Positions 57,001 to 61,214 are shown, counted from the first letter of the stretch. The stretch is DNA of 64,000 nucleotides from Thalassomonas viridans (GCF_000948985.2 NZ_CP059733.1:6572001-6636000); one strand, 5' to 3'. Notes: generated from the sequence alone by a model not told the origin. Numbers and translations are program-made.

Positions 57001-57317
57001 GGAACGGCAATAAGCTGTTCCCCCTCACCGGTTAAACGCGAGTTATAGGCGACAAATGCCGACAAATAAAGCACAAAAGCGGGCATTTCCAGCTTAAGGG
57101 CCAGTTCCGTCAACATAGCAGCAAGGGCCGGCTCAAGTACAAAATCCAGGCTGCCGCTCTGCCCGCTTCTTTCGGCGGGCACGGCAAGCGAGGTTGGCAA
57201 ACTGGCCGCGGGAGAGGTTTGCGAAAGTTTCTGACGCCAAAAATCGGCATCCGGGTTAGCAACAGGAGATTCAGAAGAGGTATTTGTTTTTTTTATACTA
57301 GGCATTACGTGTTCCAT
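36030..57317 (-). CDS. Seven-module nonribosomal peptide synthetase, 7095 aa
   Basis: Domain order read from motifs: a C-domain C-terminal half only (about 20-240, no HHxxxDG), A1 (core about 407), T1 (799), then C2 (973), A2 (1432), T2 (1819), C3 (2007), A3 (2476), T3 (2861), C4 (3050), A4 (3507), T4 (3901), C5 (4085), A5 (4551), T5 (4937), C6 (5130), A6 (5601), T6 (6002), C7 (6188), A7 (6651), T7 (7028). There are no E, TE or methylation domains. The C-terminus is basic (AAKKRQRRERV) and may dock to the PKS. Hand-read pocket codes (positions 235-331 plus Lys): A1 and A5 DGFFWGAIFK, A3 DAFFWGGIFK (aliphatic type), A2 and A4 DIWQITADDK (Dab suspected), A6 DFWSVGMVHK (threonine), A7 DSLILAAVGK (unassigned). 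C7 has CHLIADG instead of HHxxxDG but keeps the catalytic His. The start has GAGAA upstream. Confidence 0.95.
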   Translation of the reverse strand: MEHVMPSIKKTNTSSESPVANPDADFWRQKLSQTSPAASLPTSLAVPAERSGQSGSLDFVLEPALAAMLTELALKLEMPAFVLYLSAFVAYNSRLTGEGEQLIAVPLSGQRMTVLRVLCDHQLSFTACAGGIYQAWQDREQQHRLLVSLAEEVYPGQAFEISTLSQVAFYDGAVEDKSSADWGLVMQHEGDKPSGRFVYALDMFNPASVASIQAGFVHFLQQLAQNPDMPLYRLVLVDSTQQQELLAMGLPNFSEPCQVTDLVSGFLQAAAHFPEHTALAEGDSRLSYRELDQKSSRLAHYLMEQGVGAGTLVGVAMPRSIDWVLAALAVIKLGAAYVPLDVNSPASRLEYQQQQCNLPLVLVSEQLQTLIPGCRQVNLAELELEHYSTQAPLERVSPDTLAHVIYTSGSTGRPKGVATPHRGISRLVLNPEQGGLDENQVVSFMNNTAFDGASFEIWSALLSGACLAVIRQEEVLDARRFGLALAKYQVSYGFMTVALFNQYVQTDAKILHGYSVLWTGGEVIPVQYCRQLLDSGFPGVLCSAYGPTENSIFSTTCKLDQGILAADHVPLGRACAWSYHYVLDNYASLLPLGVPGELYLGGQGVAHGYQQQEDLTRQVFVGDNYRSGIIYKSGDRVVQDETGMLHFLGRVDNQVKINGHRIEPEELQVQLNRHPEIKLSYVQVRKDLGQQYLCAYVSLEADADPALLTRQALLAWLEKRVAHYLLPSAIVFVEQFTLTANGKISSAALPAPTDEDRGEHHEYLTPESEAEQVLADAWQQVLACKAGRSDHFFQRGGDSLKAIALIHQLYQSGWQLTSADIFSSPGLANMAQKLTLVAGADDNSDDFAQATNAQKRMYLMQDLEPDSVAYNVGFSASVSGSLNPERLSQAVSRLMARHGGLTDIFYQQGDKLLRKPANNLELTCLPLASQDELEPLLLKLKNTPFALDKDCPVRIYLIGPEEQQTLLVVAHHIVIDGWSLKILLEDLQLAYQQDTLEPCAVSYATYSRQQQLWLDSQEAGRQKTFWQQYLADANLGVGLPRDFAKTSGTDAPAGHHRVMLPQALASDLSRLATLQGTTAFNVYLSAFYALLGHSCGERDLVLGTVTSGRHWPGIDRTLGLFVNTLALNYHLDPELSFLQLLDSVSENTRRAFAHQDLPYDEIVQQVDAPQSGLFNVMFDMQNSFLLDQVAMEQASLAVTKLEAGHAQFDLSVTLDCSNQGIELVLQYDKSLYLDSRISALADKYLALLTGICAQPGDKVSGLLQLNQADQLLFDAFAEQKGSEHEIEHYLDVFERAVQNYGDKTAVVDDSGSLTYKALDDKANQLAMVLVNSGVKLEDPVGVHLKRGIPVMVAMLAIFKAGGCYLPLDTRFPPQRIANLLDEHNIKVVISAGEGPFENVIKVAPDAQAAQAVDLTAILRSPHQLAYVLFTSGTTGKPKGAMTSHKGMVNHNWAALDALHFTDEDCFAQTAGLSFDISVWQYLAALMKGARVAILDDDTVLDPLLFLNKLQTWQVSVLQTVPVQLQQLLDEVAAGAYDSLGDLRHLIPTGEALPPEMARRWFRRYPDIPMLNAYGPAECSDDVTLHLMHQTPAQSYAQLPIGKPVPRSSVYLLDDSLAPVPQGAVGEICIGGETVLGRGYLHAPGLTAAAFVANPFGKAGSRLYRTGDLGRYNNKGELEFLGRRDFQVKIRGMRLEIGEVESVLEQAPKTKRCVVSLEKGVLVAYLESELTVAELQAHAEAWLPDFMTPTHYLVLEQIPVTANGKVDRKSLPSLSESELVAGGEAPLPGLESELAQDYAEMLDRPLSQIGRDGHFFRLGGHSMLAMRLISRLRQRYGLGSALTVKAVFEHPSISDLAACLESLQPATDAAIEHQVLAPEQRFGLSFSQQQLVWFEQLQPGTPLYNMPVAWRLKGDVDSDKLAAGIHWLQQRHAMLRARLDLTDGYRQYISESFQELSLVQPGPVISAEAWVKSVAVKPYELGGALFNPLLAQFPDGSSVLVLGMHHLITDAWSSQVLLADLQAFYHDRLAEREDAVSGIEFADVVAYQQSESYQKQQQKQLDWWQQQLADAPLVATLPTYKTRPQQRDFNGFTLSFSLSEETSELLAQQAKSWDASLFMVLLSAFKAYISRLTGQRDLIVGVPVAGRNQQGVENITGMFVNSLPFRTLCEHDSSFADYVQQVKNHWLTVLAYQDTPFEQIVDRMQIERTAGTNPLIQMMFNFEHDETEVCGDALEFKEIITNHDTAKFDYLLAMALREQRLHGEFEFAADLFDRQQAEALVDGFCHFVGQLAQHASRSLKAASLVDESRAQSLIALGQPAFEPKCDTVDLISGFLTAAGKHGDSAAVLEDNHSISYRELDRRSSQLANYLAAQGVEAGHYVGIAMARSIDWVVIALGIIKTGAAYVPIAPDSPAARLEYLQQQCQLAYVFTGEGTLPCQAFEQLQLAKLPLAQYSEISPQESVPVDSVAQIIYTSGSTGQPKGVVMPHRAISRLVLNPEQGGLDETQVVSFMNNPAFDAATFEIWSALLSGAALAVVHQDDVLEPARFALSAAKYGISYGFITAGLFGQYVQHDPKMLHGYARLWVGGEAVPTHLCHRLMTSGFNGVLANGYGPTENTIFSATYAFTEQELAEGDAPIGRACAGSYHYVLDSHGKLLPAGTPGELYLAGERLTQGYNGREDLTAAAFVADPYRGGTMYKSGDLVVMTDDGVLRFLGRVDNQVKIRGHRIEPEELQVQLNQYPEVEASYVKVREQNQQKYLAAYVQPKAGGSELNREDLLVWLKEKVSSYLLPSTISFVDSFKLTVNGKIDGRSLAEPTQEDWGKVVSSDQELTATARQLAAIWQELLGVAPLAGDDFFRLGGNSLLVMQLLKKVREHFSVELPAASVFVHQELTAIAAVIDELAIVSDTANDIFSARAPQDFELASPAQSRMFFMQQMESENTAYNINLVLRLSALPDREKLGRALELLTEAHPALKEQFKETEQAVVRVAGAAPQLTVEQKDFADSEQALAYANELNNRAFDLTCGPLLRLTLIQGKADVLLALSVHHIVLDGWSLNTLFRDLDMAYRSGELATDSRQYRDYCYQQSLWLASDAAADQQAFWQEYLTDAVTGMTLPTDQAKRADKQGKAGFYRQTLTAEQVATLDGLAKQQGITPFTLYLSLFSALMAQTTGEQDVLLGTVTSGRQWGDFSETLGLFINTLVFRQQVNFDLSLEDFLAQSAESYHKVLANQELPYDEVMRQQGSGEPSPLFNVMFDLQNSFDQQGISLGDLQATVCPQPALDAQFDLTVTLEQTGHGMAVNFEFDLSLYQESSIVRFAGKYAALLQRVCQHPEGKVGRLLQLDQADQLLFDAFAEQKGSEHEIEHYLDVFDRAVQNYGDKTAVVDDSGSLTYKELDDKANQLAMVLVNSGVKLEDPVGVHLKRGIPVMVAMLAIFKAGGCYLPLDTRLPPQRIASLLDEHHIKVVISAGEGPFDSVIKVAPDTQAAQAMDLTDIPRSPHQLAYVLFTSGTTGKPKGAMTSHKGMVNHNWAALDALYFTDEDCFAQTAGLSFDISVWQYLAALMKGARVAILDDDTVLDPLLFLNKLQSCQVSVLQTVPVQLQQLLDEVAAGAYDSLGDLRHLIPTGEALPPEMARRWFRRYPDIPMLNAYGPAECSDDVTLHLMHQTPAQSYAQLPIGKPVPRCSVYLLDDSLAPVPQGAVGEICIGGETVLGRGYLHAPGLTAAAFVANPFGEAGSRLYRTGDLGRYNNKGELEFLGRCDFQVKIRGMRLEIGEVESVLEQAPKTKRCVVSLEKGVLVAYLESELTVPELQAHAEAWLPDFMTPTHYLVLEQIPVTANGKVDRKSLPSLSESELVAGGEAPLPGLESELAQDYAEMLDRPLSQIGRDGHFFRLGGHSMLAMRLISRLRQRYGLGSALTVKAVFEHPSISGLAACLESLQPATDAAIEHQVLAPEQRFGLSFSQQQLVWFEQLQPGTPLYNMPVAWRLKSDVDSDKLAAGVHWLQQRHAMLRARLDLNDGYRQYISESFQELSLVEPEAGLSAEDWVKSMATRPLALDGPLFQPYLAHFPDGELVLLLNMHHLITDAWSSQVLLADLQAFYHDRLADHEDRTSGIEFSDVVAYQQSDDYRKQQQKQLDWWQQQLADAPLVATLPSYKTRPQQRDFAGFTLNFTLSEETSELLAQQAKSWDASLFMVLLSAFNAYISRLTGQRDLIVGVPVSGRSQQDVENITGLFVNSLPFRTLCEHDSSFADYVQQVKKHWLTVLAYQDTPFEQIVDRMQVERTPGVNPLIQMMFTFDQNEDQSREQELGFEEIMTSHDTAKFDYLLAMALQDKCLYGEFEFAADLFDRQQAQALVDGFCHFVGQLAKHAGQALKTASLVDENRASALITLGEPAFEPKHATPDLISGFLTTAGKYGDRPAVLEDNLSISYSELDRRSSRVANYLAAQGVKNGHFVGIAMARSIDWVVIALGIIKTGAAYVPIAMDSPEARLEYLQQQCDLAYVFTGEQQLPCRTFEQLQLAALPLAQYGISSPLTAISADAIAHVIYTSGSTGQPKGVMTPHRGISRLVLNPEQGGLDETRVVSFMNNLAFDGASFEIWSALLSGAALAVIHQDDVLEPARFGQAIAAYGVNYGFMTIALFNQYVQRDPSLLHPYARLWTGGEVIPVQYCRQLLDSGYGGQLCSAYGPTENSIFSTTYALDQHRLSADDVALGRACAGSYHYVLDGHGKLLPAGVPGELYLAGEGVALGYLGRDDLTSAAFVTDPYREGIMYKSGDVVVMTDDGVLRFLGRVDNQVKIRGHRIEPEELQVQLNQYPDVELSYVQVRKQNGQMYLAAYVQPKAGVGELKREDLLAWLKEKVSSYLLPSTISFVDGFKLTVNGKIDGRSLAEPVQEDWGKVVSSDQELTATAQQLASIWQELLGTEPLAGDDFFRLGGNSLLVMQLINRVREVFAVELAVVNVFASHELVKMAELVESQLQQQQGSRISDMPQISLCENREHFPLSYAQERLWFLAQLEPDSLAYHLPLAYRLKGELQLNALKKALNELANRHQVLKSVFVTREEETGQQVLLDAKVPFKLHYCEPEELEQELACASAQPFDLSKGPLFRADVFLLDDESVLLLNVHHAMADGWSLGVIADELAELYGAYVRRETPALPELAFQYGDFASWQLHHFSSDSYRQQLDYWQQQLKDSPDLQLYTDFPRAAVRSEAGATYSLMLPVPAYQALQQLEQKGYSGFNVMLAAYALLLMRYAGQDDVVIGTPVAGRQTKELESLVGFFVNMLPLRVRSEQGMDFDTLLSHVRETLVAGLENQQVPFEQIVQQLVSKRDTSRTPLFQAVLSYQDLPYQGISMQGLEVEAIDPQLDVAKYDLLLTVTPHQQSLDLTMEYSTGLFTEASIAGMMQNFVSLLTALLEQPQQDIYALPLLDRQGVAALWQSHMRERVDLTVTDSIQARFEAVAATYADRTALVSGDTVLNYRQLNEQANRLAWQLKGLGVTAETLVGVCVNRSAEMLVAILAVLKAGGAYAPIDPEHPQERIDYVVKDSGLGLVLAEAGLHQLFDGHELSCLALDNETQPDMPEENPPRVSGPDNLAYVIYTSGSTGLPKGVLIEQRSVIRLFDATAKRIPINEQDVWSLFSACTFDFSVWEIWGALFHGGKLVVVPSLVAKSPEDFRQLICAQGVTQLSQTPAAFLQLVREDMKHSSQLPVKRVVLGGDEIDFGALKPWYEKYRDSIDIINMYGITEITVHATHRLIRPQEVLEGDGKASLIGDGISDLDILVLDSCQNPVPVGVTGEIYVAGAGLARGYLNLPELTAERFIDNPFSPLQQEKRQDKMYRSGDLARFTPDGDLEYLGRCDNQVKIRGFRIELGEIETLLVQAPEVSEALVMAGKDKHGHQYLVAYVLAGEDQTLVSRLRQYLKQLLPDYMVPAYFVVMPEFPLTSNGKIDRRALPEPQQQSSQEAGGELPHSQVQKIIAHVFQDLLALEQVYLDDNFFEIGGHSLLATQVISRLEKQLGQKIPMREFFRCATVRELAKLFGDDTPPGGGETVADGEQQGGKMPATMMQQSLYIAQELLADKSAYNMPLLMELEGELDTARLQHAIGQLWQGHSALRQYLVNDSEGLWQQHLDKSHAVPFEIFSLTAAEDFSQMCQDYAEQEFDLGQGPLFRAGLFRQGDRACLVMVVCHLIADGWSLSVMAEDLTAIYGQGLSAELEGSDYAGYQPMAQQTLEQGLGWWQQSLAQAPQQHALPVNIDRELSRHQAATEEFVLEQGIAEQLVALSQQQGMSLFMTLVAAWQLVQHKFSGETDIITGFPVSGRDNADWERTVGLFVNTLPLRGQIDPGQQVADFFGQIRDFAFSALDYQSIPVSQIVEAVNPVRQLGVNPLFQISFSLQNLPSDSIELAGLKVTPVNSQLASVKLDLCWFVQESEQGLVFQLEYDKDLFSSLYVRSLTQAFRHLLVQLPQVLNRPVKQLELVSGEMKALLDSWSHNPGGWPELSTLHQEFERRADEQPEAEAVSFLGGESLSFAVLEAKANQLARLLSKRGISAGSRVVLCLPKSVDIVIAQLAVLKTGAAFIGLDPELPAQRLEYILADSRADLVLHQGNENLAGTGLDLSALEQQIAGESKQRLNLAVSHQDLAYIIYTSGTTGKPKGTMLHHGAVMGFARNDDNLLGITAQSRVLQFASVAFDSAVLEIWASLMNGATLVMADKYALMPGAALADTLKQSRVNFAILFPSVLANTPVGDYPALTTILTAGEAPTAKLLQAWSAPGRRIINAYGPSEAGVGVCMGDFSLADAGKPHMGTPRPGSSLFVLDEQGQQLPPGAPGVLHIGGECVGLGYFDKPELTAQKFIHSPLSSGVLYNTGDLVRYDMQGNLLFIGRVDNQVKVRGYRVELEEVEASLCREAGVQQAAVLPKVVNEQVVGLSAYVVTAQQAELTEIRDGLRSRLPHYMVPDYWCVLPALPTDVNGKVKRNALPEAKPIAAGKQKQASTDLQRRLAGLWQQVLGHDNFGVEDNFFDVGGQSILATKLQLLLKEALNRPVDLMLLFKHTTIAQQARWLTDGESKQQQSVGSRAGNKRLAAKKRQRRERV
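42480..47309 (-). repeat. Intragenic duplication, copy 2 (A4-T4-C5-A5-T5)
   Basis: This 4.8-kb part of the NRPS gene is nearly identical to 48711-53540 at a constant offset of 6231 bp (2077 codons), checked by eye at three points across the block. The match breaks in the substrate-binding core of the A5/A3 pair. Confidence 0.85.
48711..53540 (-). repeat. Intragenic duplication, copy 1 (A2-T2-C3-A3-T3)
   Basis: This is the upstream-module copy of the 4.8-kb duplication. The C4 domain (about 47309-48711) lies between the copies and is not part of the close repeat. The adenylation core around 49440-49790 is diverged from its partner. Confidence 0.85.
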
Positions 57318-57347
57318 ACGTTTCTCGGCAAGGGCCCTAAAGCAGCT

Positions 57348-58571
57348 TTAAGGCTTTACATCAAAAATAGCGTTGGCAAAATCAATATACATGACGCGGT
57401 TTTCACTGGTGTCTACACCTATGCGTCCGTCACATTGGGTATGCTTGCAGTCGATATGATCCATTCTTAGATCGATTTTTTTTAAGTGGGTCTTTTGCGA
57501 AGGAAAGGAAAAATAGACGTCCGGGATCACCGCAAATTTTTCGGTTTGTCCCTTGCCGCCTATGCCGTTAAAGCGCTTTTCTTTCCAGTCCGCCACGGTA
57601 AGGTTATTTTTCGCCAGATACTGGGGAGTGACCTGGCTGTTCATGGCCCCGGTGTCGAGAAACAGCATCAGCTGCTTGTCCCGGCTGTCGGAAGTGATGA
57701 CCAGGGGGTCATCAAACAGCCATACCAGATTTTTTTCCTTAGCCGCGGACGGCACAGGCCGGGCAAGCGTCAGCCGGTCACGGTTGAAATCTAGGGTTAA
57801 GGCCAGCTGTTTCAGTACCGGCCAGCCGATAATGCCGTCCAGCCGGTACCAGTTAAAGCCGAGAAAAGTCTGCTGAAGATCGTCACCGTCCACTACTACG
57901 GCCGGTTGCCGGTAAAAACTGGCAGGCCCGAGCTGAAACTCAGGCATGATCACGGCAAAGGCCGCGGCGGCTTCACTGTTGGCGGTATCTATATTGACCT
58001 TCTGGCCGCCAGGCAAATCGAGTTTTAACTTTTTCGCCAACTTATGGGAAAGCACATTCACCGACGCCCCGGTATCCAGCACAAAATAATAACTTTTTCC
58101 CGCCAGCCTGATCTTCACCCTGGGCAGGGACACCAGGAAATGGCTCTCTAACGGCATAGTTGCCGAGTCCTGCAGAAACTCAGTCACAGGTTTTCCCTGT
58201 CCCTGATACAGGCCCGCCAGTACGGCATTAACATCATCCGGGGCAACAATCCCCTGTTTGACCAGCTGGCCGATTTTGTCAAACGCCTGCAGTTCGGTAA
58301 GCAGCAACAGCCAGCGGGATAACAGGAAACTTTTCTCCTGCTCCGTCTGGCTGTTGCGGTACATCTTTTCCAACTCTGCCTGCGCCTGTTCAAAGTCGGC
58401 ATCCAGCATCAGGCGATAGACCTGCCTGAGCTTATGCTCAAAGGGTTGCCGGTCAGCGCCGTCAGCCTTTATCCAGGATAAGTCAGGTATTTCCAGTTTA
58501 TCCTCTGCTGTTATTGCCATAACGCTCCCTGAAAAATAGATGAAAAAAAAGATCAGTAACCAGCCCCGCAT
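57348..58571 (-). CDS. Exported two-lobed retropepsin-like aspartic protease
   Basis: This 407-aa protein has a signal peptide (LLIFFFIYFSGSVMA), a helical N-terminal part (about 20-130), and two aspartic protease lobes. Each lobe has its own catalytic triplet, Asp166-Thr-Gly-Ala-Ser in VLDTGASVNVLS and Asp306-Thr-Gly-Ala in LFLDTGAMNS. Single-domain retropepsin-like enzymes normally dimerise; here both halves are in one chain, as in pepsins. ATG at 58571 shares a base with the aspartokinase stop. The NRPS follows after 30 bp. Its place in the biosynthetic operon suggests maturation, resistance or product release in the periplasm. Role not shown. Confidence 0.8.
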   Translation of the reverse strand: MRGWLLIFFFIYFSGSVMAITAEDKLEIPDLSWIKADGADRQPFEHKLRQVYRLMLDADFEQAQAELEKMYRNSQTEQEKSFLLSRWLLLLTELQAFDKIGQLVKQGIVAPDDVNAVLAGLYQGQGKPVTEFLQDSATMPLESHFLVSLPRVKIRLAGKSYYFVLDTGASVNVLSHKLAKKLKLDLPGGQKVNIDTANSEAAAAFAVIMPEFQLGPASFYRQPAVVVDGDDLQQTFLGFNWYRLDGIIGWPVLKQLALTLDFNRDRLTLARPVPSAAKEKNLVWLFDDPLVITSDSRDKQLMLFLDTGAMNSQVTPQYLAKNNLTVADWKEKRFNGIGGKGQTEKFAVIPDVYFSFPSQKTHLKKIDLRMDHIDCKHTQCDGRIGVDTSENRVMYIDFANAIFDVKP

Positions 58572-59854
58572 CAAGCCTGCTCCTCAAGGATGTGAAAACC
58601 GGCCTGCTGCATCACCAGCTTGGTATGCAGCAAGCGCAGGGCCTCCACTACCTGGTCCCTGGCCACGATCAGGCAGCGGCTATGGGGGAATTTATCCACC
58701 GACAGACACTGGCAGGCGATACCCTGGTCGAACAGGGTCTGCCGGATCTGCTCCGGCGCCGGCAAACGGCTGTTGTCAAACACGGAAATCAGCGAGGTTT
58801 CTATGCCCTGGTAATAAAAGCAATGTTCGGGTTGAGCCTCGGTCAGGCGGGCTTCGCTGGAAATCAGCCTTAATTCCGTGCTTGCCTTGTCCCGGCAATA
58901 AATGTCGAGCCGATTGTCGTGTTGCTCCAGGTGCACCCCGTTAAGGGAAGTGATCACAGTCACTGCCGGGCGCATGCCGCAAAAATGTATCCGGGTGCCG
59001 TCATGTGCGGGATCCAGGGTACATTTAAGCTCCAGGGTCAGGCGGTGATCCGACAAGGCCGCCAGGGCCGGGGCATGGATAACCGCGGCACCAATTTGCG
59101 CCAGGATACATAAATCGCTGAAAGCGATATGGGGAATAAGCTCGGGCGCTTCCACCACACGGGGATCGGCGGAATACAAACCGTGCACTTCCTTCCAGAT
59201 TTCCAGGCGCACGGCATTGCAGGCGATGGCAAACAGGGCCGCCGACCAGTCCGATCCGTTGCGGCCGAGATTTACCAGCTGCCTGCCTTCATCCAGGCCG
59301 ATAAAACCTTCGGTCACCCGGAGATCATGGCAGTCGCTGCAGATTTCCCGGCACAGTTGCTGCATCTGCTGGTAGTCGGGCACCAGTTCTCCCTGCTCCC
59401 GGTAAACCCGGATCCCTTGAGTGGCATCGAAATAACCCGGCCCGAGGGAGCAGGCCTTGAAAACCCCCAGCATCAGCTGGGCGGACAACCGCTCTCCCAG
59501 GGTAATGATCTGCTGATAATAGCTTTCGACATCCGTTAAAAAATGCTCCAGCTGTTCAAACCAGTATCTGATCGCCGACAGCACGGGAATGAACTCGGCT
59601 TCGGCGTGTAATGTCCGGGCAAGCTGCAAGCTTAAGCTGATATGCTGCTGGTGCAGAGCCTCCACTGCCTGCGCCTGCGCTTCACCCGGCGACAGGCTCA
59701 ACAGCCGGGTCAGCTGGTCGGTCACCCCGCCGCAGCCGGATACCACCACCAGCACCTTAGATTTCTGCTGCTGACGCCTGACTATTTCCACCACCCTTAA
59801 AATAGAGTCGATACAACCCAGACTGGCGCCGCCAAACTTCATTACGACTAACAT
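58571..59854 (-). CDS. Aspartokinase dedicated to the cluster
   Basis: This 427-aa protein has the aspartokinase signature VMKFGGASLG at residues 4-13, SGCGGVTDQLTRL, and the sugar-nucleotide region GRNGSDWSAALFA followed by WKEVHGLYSADPR. Two ACT-like regulatory segments lie in the C-terminal 130 residues. It makes aspartyl phosphate, the first step toward aspartate semialdehyde. It directly follows the aminotransferase gene, one base separating stop and ATG. A pathway-specific aspartokinase beside a diaminobutyrate aminotransferase recalls the ectoine-type Ask and suggests extra flux to Dab. Dehydrogenase function must come from the housekeeping enzyme. Confidence 0.9.
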   Translation of the reverse strand: MLVVMKFGGASLGCIDSILRVVEIVRRQQQKSKVLVVVSGCGGVTDQLTRLLSLSPGEAQAQAVEALHQQHISLSLQLARTLHAEAEFIPVLSAIRYWFEQLEHFLTDVESYYQQIITLGERLSAQLMLGVFKACSLGPGYFDATQGIRVYREQGELVPDYQQMQQLCREICSDCHDLRVTEGFIGLDEGRQLVNLGRNGSDWSAALFAIACNAVRLEIWKEVHGLYSADPRVVEAPELIPHIAFSDLCILAQIGAAVIHAPALAALSDHRLTLELKCTLDPAHDGTRIHFCGMRPAVTVITSLNGVHLEQHDNRLDIYCRDKASTELRLISSEARLTEAQPEHCFYYQGIETSLISVFDNSRLPAPEQIRQTLFDQGIACQCLSVDKFPHSRCLIVARDQVVEALRLLHTKLVMQQAGFHILEEQA

Positions 59855-59855
59855 A

Positions 59856-61214
59856 TCAATGTTTCAACGCAAGTTTGATGCTGTATTCCAGGATCCTGAC
59901 CGCCTTGTTGATCTCATCATAATCTATGGTGAGCACCGGCAGCAGGCGGATCACCGCCCCGTGGCGGCCGCCGGTTTCAACAATCAGACCTTCGAGGAAA
60001 CAGGTTTTCTTGATCTCTTTCGCCAGCTCGCCGTCGGCGGCGGCATTGTCTGAATCCGGCTTGATCATTTCGATCCCCAGCATAAGCCCGCGACCGCGGA
60101 CATCGCCGATCTCCGGGTATTTTTGCTGCAGCCTGAGCAGCTTGTCTTTCAAGTATTTACCCTTTTCCGCCGCGGCCTGGCATAAGTTGTCCCGCTTGAT
60201 GATTTCCATGGTTTTGCAGCCGGAAACCATGGCCATCTGGTTGCCGCGGAAAGTACCGGCATGGGAGCCCGGCTGCCATTTATCATATTTTTCCTTGTAA
60301 ACCACCACAGACATAGGCAAGCCGCCCCCTATGGCTTTCGACATCAGGATGGCATCGGGAATAATGCCGGCCTCTTCAAAGGCAAACATCTGGCCGGTAC
60401 GCCCGAATCCGGACTGCACCTCATCCAGCACCAGGGGAATATCGTAACGGGTACAGATATCCCTTAATCCCTGCAGCCATTCTTTCGGTGCCGGGATACA
60501 ACCCCCTTCCCCCTGCAGGGCTTCAAGGATAATGGCCGCCGGTTTGGTAATGCCGCTTTCCGGATCCGCTAACACGGACTCGATATGGCACAGGGATACC
60601 GAAGTCAGCGCTTCTCCCCTGACTCCATACGGGCTGCGGTATTCGTAGGGAAAAGGAAAATAATGCACGTCCGGCATCAAAGAGGCGACATGCTGCTTGG
60701 CGGTTAAATTGCCGGTCAGCGCCAGGGCTCCCGCCGTCATGCCGTGATAGCCGCCGTGGAAGGCGAATACGGTTCTTCTTCCGGTGGCAGTTTTTAACAG
60801 CTTAATAGCCGCTTCTGCGGCATCGGCGCCGGTGGGGCCGCAAAACTGGATTTTTGCCTGCTCCCTTAATGCTTGCGGCAGCACCGAAAGCAGTTGCTGG
60901 GTGAAGTCATATTTGGCGGGGGTTAAGATATCCAGGCCCTGCATAATATGATCCGAGTCCAGGTAATCTTTGAGCACCTGGGTAATTTCACCGTGCCTGT
61001 GTCCCAGGGCAAGGGTACCGGCACAGGACAGGAGATCCAGGTACTCCAGGCCTTCGGCATCCGTGACCACAGAACCTTTACCGGAAACGATCAGTTTGTT
61101 TATCGTTCTCGAATAGGTTCTGGCATTTGATTCTATGTTGTTTTGTTGCCTGCTGTGCTTTTCACTGTCGGTTAACGGCTCAAGCTCTACACGCCCGACG
61201 TCTATCTGTTCCAT
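59856..61214 (-). CDS. dat: L-2,4-diaminobutyrate:2-oxoglutarate aminotransferase
   Basis: This 452-aa class III PLP aminotransferase has its PLP lysine at Lys293 (MSKAIGGGLPMS). VLDEVQSGFGRTG holds the cofactor-binding Asp. The N-terminal ESNARTYSRTINKL and LLSCAGTLALGH match the Dat/PvdH group that turns aspartate semialdehyde into Dab, more than ornithine or GABA aminotransferases. EctB is the alternative, but no ectA or ectC is nearby. It is the first gene of the long minus-strand operon, so Dab supply is induced together with the NRPS. Dyad sequences lie in its leader. Confidence 0.88.
   Translation of the reverse strand: MEQIDVGRVELEPLTDSEKHSRQQNNIESNARTYSRTINKLIVSGKGSVVTDAEGLEYLDLLSCAGTLALGHRHGEITQVLKDYLDSDHIMQGLDILTPAKYDFTQQLLSVLPQALREQAKIQFCGPTGADAAEAAIKLLKTATGRRTVFAFHGGYHGMTAGALALTGNLTAKQHVASLMPDVHYFPFPYEYRSPYGVRGEALTSVSLCHIESVLADPESGITKPAAIILEALQGEGGCIPAPKEWLQGLRDICTRYDIPLVLDEVQSGFGRTGQMFAFEEAGIIPDAILMSKAIGGGLPMSVVVYKEKYDKWQPGSHAGTFRGNQMAMVSGCKTMEIIKRDNLCQAAAEKGKYLKDKLLRLQQKYPEIGDVRGRGLMLGIEMIKPDSDNAAADGELAKEIKKTCFLEGLIVETGGRHGAVIRLLPVLTIDYDEINKAVRILEYSIKLALKH

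Noticed and set aside
36030..57317. Epimerization domains in the NRPS
   Set aside because: Protein length is used up by seven A-T pairs and six full C domains, and each T is followed directly by a C domain or the end. The RGGDS at T1 hinted at an E domain but a C domain follows.
36109..57319. Many plus-strand frames of 60-290 codons opposite the NRPS, PKS and RND genes
   Set aside because: They mirror GC-rich codons of long, motif-rich minus-strand genes, have low-complexity His/Gln/Arg composition and no ribosome sites. They are shadows.
59856..61214. Ectoine gene cluster (ectB plus ask)
   Set aside because: No ectA or ectC beside the pair, and the genes are coupled to an NRPS operon.
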